Source: CAYIGN01 sp964363055 (lineage in GTDB: Bacteria > Patescibacteriota > Minisyncoccia > Sungbacterales > HO2-52-23). Taken from it: a stretch of DNA of 6,834 nt. The notes under the pieces were generated by a model. That model was not told the DNA's origin. It was given only the letters and a program-made list of their open reading frames with translations, and made no database searches. Shown piece by piece: positions 1 to 4,610 of the stretch; the stretch's first letter is position 1; the number at the start of each line of letters is the position of its first letter. Position numbers and translations under genes: made by a program. Location: contig CAYIGN010000039.1 of the NCBI GenBank assembly GCA_964363055.1, positions 1 to 6,834 of the forward strand, in the 5' to 3' direction.

Positions 1-50
1 ATTTATTCAAACGTTTTCTGACCATCTATTTTGGTTACGTTTCGCACTAA

Positions 51-932
51 TTACCCATTTTTATTGTCGTCTTTATACTCCAACCCGAAATTATAAGGCG
101 GTGATGTGATGATAATATCAATTGAGCCAGTCGGAATTTTACGCAAAACTTCTTCGCTGTCTCCACAGATAATTTTATTCATGAATTTTTCTATGCCATC
201 TACTTGTGCAGCTGCAAGGGCATCATTTTGAAATTTTGTGCCGCCGCGCGCTCTTTCTTTCGCCTCTCTATTCTTAACCTTCCTTTCTTGATTTAGAAGT
301 TTTGCGTCGGGATAAACTTCTACCGGTGATACAAAACCGCCATCGCGGATAACATCAAGCACTATCCCCTGTATAGAAACATCTCGTCCGTTTCTAAATA
401 TGAGCGGCTCTATATTTTTATTTGCTGGCTGCAAACGGATATGTCCCCGCTCTTTATAAAACTTCTTTAGGGTTGCCTCGTGGTTATCTATAAGCGCAAC
501 TACCTTTTGTCCGTTCTCCGCTGTTTCTTGGCGGCGCACCAAGATAACATCGCCGTCATTGATGTTCTCGTCAATCATACTGTTTCCGACAACGCGAAGC
601 GCATATACCTCCGAAGAAGCAGGAATTTTACTTCTTGGAACAGCGATCATTTCCTTGTCTTGGACCGCTTCAATCGGCTGACCGGCTGCAATGACTCCCA
701 AGAGCGGAATTTTTACTAAGTTGTGAATTGTGTCTATGATCTGAATTCCTCTTGCCCGCCTATGCGCCTTTTCCAAATATCCTTTTTGTTGAAGTGCCGT
801 AAGATGTTCGTGGGCGGTTGACGGTGAAATTTTAAATCTGCGGGCAATCTCGCGCTCTGTCGGCGCAATACCCTTTTCTGATATAATCTTATCAACGAAA
901 TCTTTGATTTGTTTTTGTCTAGGAGTAAGCAT
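51..932 (-). CDS. lexA: LexA repressor with in-frame C-terminal DNA methyltransferase fragment
   Basis: Residues are numbered from an upstream in-frame ATG at 962; the chosen start is Met11 (932). What is seen: a winged-helix DNA-binding domain (about residues 12-75, APTEREIARRFKIS helix-turn-helix), then an S24 peptidase domain with Ala93-Gly94 cleavage site, Ser128 in GNSM and Lys166 in TLKK. These are the LexA autocleavage residues, so it should repress SOS genes and self-cleave on RecA filaments. LexA homology ends near residue 217. The frame continues through a basic linker (224-260) into MNKIICGDS and TSPPYNF, the start and catalytic motif of an N4/N6 DNA methyltransferase, and stops at residue 303. 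The methyltransferase is therefore truncated and probably inactive. Start at 932: it begins the normal LexA N-terminus (MLTPRQKQI) and a -10 box lies six bases upstream. Usual LexA length is about 200-210 residues; this is 293. The methyltransferase may instead be broken by an error near the contig end. Confidence 0.85.
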   Translation of the reverse strand: MLTPRQKQIKDFVDKIISEKGIAPTEREIARRFKISPSTAHEHLTALQQKGYLEKAHRRARGIQIIDTIHNLVKIPLLGVIAAGQPIEAVQDKEMIAVPRSKIPASSEVYALRVVGNSMIDENINDGDVILVRRQETAENGQKVVALIDNHEATLKKFYKERGHIRLQPANKNIEPLIFRNGRDVSIQGIVLDVIRDGGFVSPVEVYPDAKLLNQERKVKNREAKERARGGTKFQNDALAAAQVDGIEKFMNKIICGDSEEVLRKIPTGSIDIIITSPPYNFGLEYKDDNKNG

Positions 933-938
933 ATAGAT

Positions 939-944
939 AGTATA
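939..944 (-). promoter_or_regulatory. Extended -10 promoter element of lexA (leaderless)
   Basis: On the minus strand TGCTATACT reads as an extended -10 (TGn plus TATACT). TATACT occupies 939-944 and is separated from the lexA ATG (932) by exactly six bases, so transcription should begin at or next to the start codon. No Shine-Dalgarno sequence precedes the ATG. The -35 region is weak, which is acceptable for an extended -10 promoter. Confidence 0.6.
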
Positions 945-952
945 GCAGATGT

Positions 953-973
953 ACCCGAGCAAAACCCGAGCAG
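953..973. promoter_or_regulatory. Direct repeat in the lexA promoter, candidate LexA operator
   Basis: ACCCGAGCA occurs twice, at 953-961 and 965-973, with a 12-base period. The repeats lie just upstream of the lexA -10, between the divergent promoters. LexA commonly represses its own gene, and LexA of Alphaproteobacteria binds a direct repeat (GTTC-N7-GTTC) rather than a palindrome, so a direct-repeat operator is conceivable. The sequence itself matches no LexA box I know. The role is inference. Confidence 0.3.
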
Positions 974-982
974 TTATCCACA
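974..982 (+). promoter_or_regulatory. Single consensus DnaA-box match
   Basis: TTATCCACA matches the classical DnaA box exactly and lies in the divergent intergenic region upstream of lexA. I see no cluster of boxes, no AT-rich unwinding region and no dnaA or dnaN neighbour, so this is not evidence for an origin. It could be a DnaA-responsive site or a chance match. Confidence 0.25.
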
Positions 983-1045
983 GGCAAGCAACGCTCTGTC
1001 CCGCGCTGCCATAGATGGGGATTTATTTATCTTCGCGCATCATGA

Positions 1046-1051
1046 TATACT
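1046..1051 (+). promoter_or_regulatory. Extended -10 promoter element of the 1058 gene (leaderless)
   Basis: TGATATACT gives an extended -10, with TATACT at 1046-1051. Six bases separate it from the ATG at 1058, the same geometry as for lexA on the other strand. No Shine-Dalgarno sequence is present between the box and the start, which fits a leaderless transcript. Confidence 0.6.
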
Positions 1052-1057
1052 TGGGTC

Positions 1058-1639
1058 ATGACCGAACGCACCATTGATCTGCGCAATCAGCCGCTGTCTC
1101 CGCCCGGGCCTTATCTCCCCCCGGCTCCGCCGCAGAGAAAGAAGAACCCGCCCGCTTCCGGCGGGGCTCAGCCGTCGGGAAAAAAATATCTACTCCAATG
1201 GTCGGCGCTCGAATACGCGCCGCGGGAGCGGGGACCCTACTGGTTTCTGCCGCCCTCGGCCGTGGCGCTCGCATTTGTAATCTTCGGGATCCTCATCCAG
1301 AGCTGGTTTTTTACGGCATTTGTAATTCTGGCCCTTTTTGTCATACTGCTCTATGCACGGCGAGCGCCGCGCGAATACCGCTTTGCCGTCGCCAAAGAGG
1401 GGGTGTATATCGGGAATACGCTGCATCGGTTCTCGGAATTAAAATCGTTCTGGATAATTGAGACGGTCCAGCCGCCAGAGCTGTCGCTTGAAACCACGCG
1501 CCGCCTGCATCCGTATCTGCATCTGCCGCTGGGGGATCTGCATCCCAACAAAATAAAGAGCGTGCTCTCGGGTCTCCTGCCGGAGCAGGAACATAAAGAA
1601 TTTTTTACCGACCAAATCGCGCGCAGCATTGGGTTTTAG
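1058..1639 (+). CDS. Hypothetical membrane protein: proline-rich N-terminus, two-helix hairpin, C-terminal soluble domain
   Basis: I do not recognise a named family. What is seen over 193 residues: a hydrophilic, proline-rich N-terminus (about 1-45, with PPGPYLPPAPP), a YLLQWSALEY stretch, two closely spaced hydrophobic helices (about 66-81 and 83-100) and a C-terminal soluble part (105-193). The layout, with a helix pair followed by a beta-rich segment (YRFAVAKEGVYIGNTLHRFSELKSFWI), resembles small membrane proteins with a bacterial PH-like domain. That is a shape comparison, not a homology result. The positive-inside rule (ARRAPR after the second helix) suggests that both termini face the cytoplasm. 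The start at 1058 is supported by a -10 box exactly six bases upstream. It is divergent from lexA, with tRNA genes downstream. Confidence 0.75.
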   Translation: MTERTIDLRNQPLSPPGPYLPPAPPQRKKNPPASGGAQPSGKKYLLQWSALEYAPRERGPYWFLPPSAVALAFVIFGILIQSWFFTAFVILALFVILLYARRAPREYRFAVAKEGVYIGNTLHRFSELKSFWIIETVQPPELSLETTRRLHPYLHLPLGDLHPNKIKSVLSGLLPEQEHKEFFTDQIARSIGF

Positions 1640-1657
1640 ATGGAACGCTTTTTAAGT

Positions 1658-1723
1658 GCGCCCATAGCTCAACGGACAGAGTACGGGTTTGCGGGGCCCA
1701 GGATCGAGGCCCGCCCCGTACTC
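1658..1723 (+). pseudogene. Degenerate tRNA-Arg-like sequence (tandem pseudo-tRNA)
   Basis: The 5' two-thirds resemble the intact tRNA-Arg that follows: TAGCTCAACGGACAGAG (D arm), a CGGGT/GCCCA anticodon stem with one mismatch and one wobble, a TTGCGGG loop giving anticodon GCG in the same place, and ATCGAGG at the start of the T arm. The 3' part is wrong: the TTCGAAT T-loop is replaced by CCCGCCC, the T stem does not close, and nothing pairs with the acceptor GCGCCCA. Instead GAGTACGGG (1679-1687) pairs perfectly with CCCGTACTC (1715-1723), with an inner GGGCC/GGCCC stem. It is either a decaying duplicate or a tRNA-mimicking hairpin. A sequencing artefact is also possible. Confidence 0.45.
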
Positions 1724-1727
1724 ATTT

Positions 1728-1799
1728 GTCCCTATAGCTCAATGGACAGAGCGCAGCCCTGCGGAGGCTGAAATCGAGGTTCGAATCCTCGTAGGGACG
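1728..1799 (+). tRNA. tRNA-Arg(GCG)
   Basis: A full cloverleaf is visible: acceptor GTCCCTA/TAGGGAC, D arm GCTC-AATGGACA-GAGC, anticodon stem CAGCC/GGCTG around loop CTGCGGA (anticodon GCG, 1760-1762), T arm CGAGG-TTCGAAT-CCTCG, and discriminator G at 1799. Arginine identity is supported by C35, a G73 discriminator and an A following GG in the D-loop. No CCA is encoded, so the tRNA nucleotidyltransferase must add it. The anticodon GCG is unusual: bacteria normally read CGU/CGC/CGA with ACG converted to inosine. Confidence 0.85.
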
Positions 1800-1840
1800 T
1801 ATGAACTGCGGGGGTAAAATTCCTCGCGGGCGCGATGCCG

Positions 1841-1878
1841 ACAAAAGCCCCGCCGCATGCGGCGGGGCTTTTGTTTTT
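1841..1878 (+). terminator. Rho-independent terminator after tRNA-Arg
   Basis: A perfect 34-base palindrome (1841-1874) centred on GCATGC forms a GC-rich stem (AAAAGCCCCGCCGC and its complement) and is followed by TTTTT. It ends the tRNA transcript just before the promoter of the glycosyltransferase. An in-frame ATG at 1835 lies immediately upstream of and reads into this hairpin, so it is not the start of the following gene. Confidence 0.85.
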
Positions 1879-1891
1879 CTCGGGGCGACTA

Positions 1892-1897
1892 TATAGT
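1892..1897 (+). promoter_or_regulatory. -10 promoter element of the glycosyltransferase gene (leaderless)
   Basis: TATAGT lies six bases before the ATG at 1904, the same spacing as in the two promoters upstream of 1058 and 932. It sits between the preceding terminator and the gene, with no Shine-Dalgarno sequence. This box decides the start at 1904 over the in-frame ATG at 1835. Unlike the others, it lacks the TGn extension. Confidence 0.55.
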
Positions 1898-1903
1898 ACC
1901 CCT

Positions 1904-3454
1904 ATGTCATCTTCACTGCAGCGCACGCTCCCAATTATCGCAATCGGCGGCATTCTTCTCATCCATTTCATCGCAGCGCTTCCGCATATCCAAGATCCAT
2001 TCATTGACGGCCGCCACCACCAGAACTGGAATCCGCCGTTCTGGTTGCTCAATGCCGAGGTTACCAACCGAGTAGGTATTGCAAAAAGTTTTTTCGGGGT
2101 TGCCGCCGCTTCTGAGGAGGCGCCGGGCGCGACTCCGCGAGCAACTTCTTTCTATGCGAGTCATCCCCAGCTCATCGGGCCTGTTACCGCACTCTGGACG
2201 CGGATCTTCGGCTACGGCGAATGGTCGCCGCGCCTGCTGTCGCTGCTCATTGTTGCGGGTGCGGCACTTCTCTCCTTCTTTTCATTATGGACCGCATATA
2301 GTTGGCAATTTGGAGCGTCCTTTGCCGCGCTCCTGGTCTCCCTGCCGCTTATTGTCGTCTACGGATCAATGCTCAACCACGAGCCGCTGGTACTTTTTTT
2401 TCTCGCGTTCTCGCTCTGGGGGTTCACCAAGATTTTCAGCCGCGGCCGGGGTGGCGCACTGATCTTTACCGCTGGAGTAATGGGGATGGCTCTTTCAGAT
2501 TGGTCTGGATTTGTTTTTGGAGCTCTCTTGAGTATTTTATTCTTTGTGCCGCCGCTCCGGGACTCAATGCCCGGCCCCAAGTGGACTGTCTTTTTAGTGC
2601 CTGGGGCGGTGCTGGCCGCTGCCGGACTCTTTCTCCTCCAAACCTATTTGCAGGCCGGGATGCCGCCGCTGGAGGCCTTTGCCGACCGCTATCTTGACTT
2701 GTGGCGTTACCGTTCGGGACAGGAGGCGACGATCCCGTGGCTCCTGTGGATCAGAAAAGAACTCTTGTTTGCAAATCATACATATTCTCTGCCGCTTTTT
2801 GCCGCCGGCGCGGTCGGACTTGCCGGAGCCCTCTACTACGGATTCAGACGGGCAACCCCGCCGGCACAACAGGCGGTGATGCTCTTCGCTGCCGCGGTGC
2901 TGATAGGGCAGGTTTTCTATCTCTTCTTTCTCAAGCAGGCGACCTTTGTGCATGTCTACTACCAATACTTTTTCTCCGTGCCAATCGCTTTTGGAACGAT
3001 CTGGCTCGCCAATCGGCTTAGCGCGGTCGTGGCGCAAGAAAGACGGCGCAATCACCTATTTATAGGGGTTGTGTTCGTGGTCATTGCCGCATCCTCGCTC
3101 TGGAGCTGGCGCGTCTATACGAATCTCCTCAGAAACGAAATGTGGGGAGATCGCTCGGACATTGCGCTGGTCGCATCACTCTCTGAACTTCCGGCCGAGG
3201 CGCGGGTCGTCGTCGCCGATGACCCGACTGCGCTGGAATGGTTTGCCAACCCCAACATCACCTACTATGCCCGCCGTCCAATTGAGCGCCATTCCCTTGA
3301 GAAAGTTCCGCTTGCGCCCTACCAAATCGTACCGTCCGCCTTGGCCGGCGGACTCGTCAAACTACTCGCATCAGGTCAGGCCTACGGCGCGCCGGTGGCC
3401 GCTGAGAAACTCGCCTGCTCCACCCATTTCTGCCTGTTGAAGTTGGAGGATTGA
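1904..3454 (+). CDS. GT-C membrane glycosyltransferase, PMT/ArnT (GT39-like) type
   Basis: 516 residues. What is seen: a first transmembrane helix (about 9-27), then an extracytoplasmic loop with acidic residues Asp31 and Asp35 (QDPFIDGRHHQNWN), then a SHPQLIGPVTALWTRIFG segment followed by RLLSLLIV. This order is typical of the polyprenyl-phosphate-dependent PMT_2/ArnT-like glycosyltransferases. About ten or eleven helices follow up to residue 405, then a soluble C-terminal domain of about 110 residues facing outside. Such enzymes move a sugar from a lipid-phosphate carrier to a protein or envelope glycolipid at the outer face of the membrane; donor and acceptor cannot be read from the sequence. 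The start at 1904 is chosen because the -10 box is six bases upstream and the earlier ATG reads into a terminator. recG follows after 11 bases, probably in the same transcript. Confidence 0.75.
   Translation: MSSSLQRTLPIIAIGGILLIHFIAALPHIQDPFIDGRHHQNWNPPFWLLNAEVTNRVGIAKSFFGVAAASEEAPGATPRATSFYASHPQLIGPVTALWTRIFGYGEWSPRLLSLLIVAGAALLSFFSLWTAYSWQFGASFAALLVSLPLIVVYGSMLNHEPLVLFFLAFSLWGFTKIFSRGRGGALIFTAGVMGMALSDWSGFVFGALLSILFFVPPLRDSMPGPKWTVFLVPGAVLAAAGLFLLQTYLQAGMPPLEAFADRYLDLWRYRSGQEATIPWLLWIRKELLFANHTYSLPLFAAGAVGLAGALYYGFRRATPPAQQAVMLFAAAVLIGQVFYLFFLKQATFVHVYYQYFFSVPIAFGTIWLANRLSAVVAQERRRNHLFIGVVFVVIAASSLWSWRVYTNLLRNEMWGDRSDIALVASLSELPAEARVVVADDPTALEWFANPNITYYARRPIERHSLEKVPLAPYQIVPSALAGGLVKLLASGQAYGAPVAAEKLACSTHFCLLKLED
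3445..3449 (+). promoter_or_regulatory. Shine-Dalgarno-like GGAGG before recG
   Basis: GGAGG lies at the very end of the glycosyltransferase gene. It is only one base from an in-frame TTG at 3451 (which overlaps the upstream stop) and sixteen bases from the ATG at 3466; neither spacing is ideal. I prefer ATG 3466 because MQHLFNTPLAHIPRV matches the usual RecG N-terminus. Translational coupling with the upstream gene is likely. No -10 box at the leaderless position is seen here. Confidence 0.4.
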
Positions 3455-3465
3455 AATCGCAAACT

Positions 3466-4242
3466 ATGCAACACCTGTTTAATACGCCGCTCGCACACAT
3501 ACCGCGGGTGCACAAAAAAATCCTGCCTGCGCTCAAACGCCTCGGGATCAAAACCGTACGCGATTTGCTGTTTCATTTTCCCTCGCGCTACGAGGATTTT
3601 TCAGATGAAAAGAGGATTGCCGACGTTGCGGCCGGTCAAATAGTGACGGTGGAAGCGAAAATCCAAAGAATTTCCGGCAGCCGGACCGTGCGTAAGAGAA
3701 TGCACCTGACCGAAGCAGTGATAAGCGACGAGAGCGGACGGATCACTGCGATCTGGTTCAATCAGCCCTTTCTTCTGCGTAATCTCAAAGTTGGCAATTT
3801 TGTCCGGCTTTCGGGCAAAATCGCGACCGGATCAAAGGGCCTGTATCTCCAAAATCCAGCATACGAAAAGCTACAAGCTACAAGCTACAAACTACAAACT
3901 TTCGGCGGAATCCACACCGGAGGATTGATCGCGATATATCCCGAAACCTATGGTATCACCTCGCGCTGGATGAGATTTTTGATCAAATCCTTCATCGAGC
4001 TAAGGGCAGGCATTGCCGACGCGCTCCCACAAGAAACCCGTGAGCGGCACGCCCTGCAGCCGACTGCCGAGGCGATCCAATCAATCCATTTTCCCAAGAC
4101 CGAAGCGGAAGCGGCCGCAGCAGAGCGGCGATTTATTTTTGAAGAGCTTCTGCTTTTCCGGCTGCGCTCGCATAGCGCCCGCCGCCGCCGGACAAAAAAA
4201 GAGGCGCCCGGAAAAACCCATTATAATTGGCAGCTCAGACAA
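3466..4242 (+). CDS. recG: ATP-dependent DNA helicase RecG, N-terminal part (wedge domain), up to assembly gap
   Basis: RecG remodels stalled replication forks and branched DNA in the cytoplasm. This segment carries the N-terminal region: NTPLAHIPRV and LGIKTVRDLLFHFPSRYED (1-45), then the OB-fold wedge (about 60-130: VTVEAKIQRI, VISDESGRITAIWFN, VGNFVRLSGKI) that splits the junction, then HTGGLIAIYPETYGITSRWMRFLI leading to the helicase core. A heptamer-repeat insertion (residues about 135-145) interrupts the sequence after the wedge. From about 4138 to the gap at 4243 the sequence covers the same protein stretch as 4253-4360 on the other side. The last dozen residues (KTHYNWQLRQ) are poor RecG, whereas the right-hand copy has the expected IPIDLALLRQ. 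The gene should continue in frame once the overlap is resolved. Confidence 0.9.
3869..3900 (+). repeat. Heptanucleotide tandem repeat inserted in recG
   Basis: AGCTACA is repeated three times (3869, 3876, 3883), followed by AACTACA (3890) and a partial unit. It encodes KLQATSYKLQT between the wedge domain and HTGG, where RecG proteins normally have no such segment. The frame is kept. It resembles short repeat insertions that spread through some genomes; here it seems tolerated as a surface loop. Confidence 0.6.
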
Positions 4243-4252
4243 NNNNNNNNNN
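4243..4252. other. Assembly gap (10 N) with duplicated flanks
   Basis: The left flank 4138-4242 and the right flank 4253-4360 encode the same RecG stretch. Both contain GAGGCGCC, ACCCATT and end CTCAGACAA at equivalent places (left copy GAG at 4201, right copy GAG at 4319). The gap therefore holds no missing gene part; it joins two overlapping, poorly resolved contig ends. Confidence 0.8.
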
Positions 4253-4610
4253 TTTTGTTTCCTTTTGTGTGTTGCGCGGCGCGCGGCCGTCGGCGCGCCC
4301 CGCCGCCTGAAACAACATGAGGCGCCGGCAATACCCATTGATCTTGCGCTGCTCAGACAATTCGTTGCCTCGCTCCCTTATAAGCTCACCAATGCCCAGC
4401 GCCGTTCCATCTGGGAAATCTTAAAAGACATGGAAAAGCCGCGGCCAATGAATCGTCTCTTGGAAGGCGATGTGGGCTCGGGCAAAACCGTGGTCGCTGC
4501 GGCAGCCGCGTTACTCGTTGTAAAAGCCGGAAACAGAGTTGCCTTTATGGCGCCGACCGAGATTTTAGCCCGCCAGCATTTTGCAACACTCTTCAAAGTC
4601 CTCGCCGTTC
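4253..4610 (+). CDS. recG: RecG, central part (helicase motifs Q to Ia) between gap and frameshift
   Basis: This continues RecG in a frame shifted by the gap. From GAG at 4319 it reads EAPAIPIDLALLRQF, then LTNAQRRSIWEIL (the Q-like motif of RecG helicases), NRLLEGDVGSGKT (Walker A, 4466-4489, binds ATP) and MAPTEILARQHF (motif Ia). RecG homology stops near 4610 at LFKVLAV; the same frame then runs to a stop at 4714 as nonsense. The matching continuation, NVSIGLLIGAEKR, is in the next frame from 4611. The first 65 bases after the gap (4253-4318) are unlike RecG and probably noisy contig end. This is a segment of the gene that starts at 3466, not a separate gene. Confidence 0.85.

Noticed and set aside
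974..982. Replication origin near lexA
   Set aside because: Only one DnaA box, no AT-rich unwinding region and no origin genes nearby.
1056..1639. Several open frames overlapping the 1058 gene on both strands
   Set aside because: They are arginine- and proline-rich shadows of a GC-rich gene, with no promoter or ribosome site; the same applies to small frames inside the glycosyltransferase and recG.
1835..1903. Upstream in-frame ATG for the glycosyltransferase
   Set aside because: It opens directly into the terminator palindrome after tRNA-Arg and lies before the promoter box at 1892; the start at 1904 fits the leaderless pattern and the first membrane helix.
3451..3465. TTG start for recG overlapping the upstream stop
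   Set aside because: GGAGG is only one base away and the extra residues do not match RecG N-termini; ATG 3466 is preferred, though not proven.
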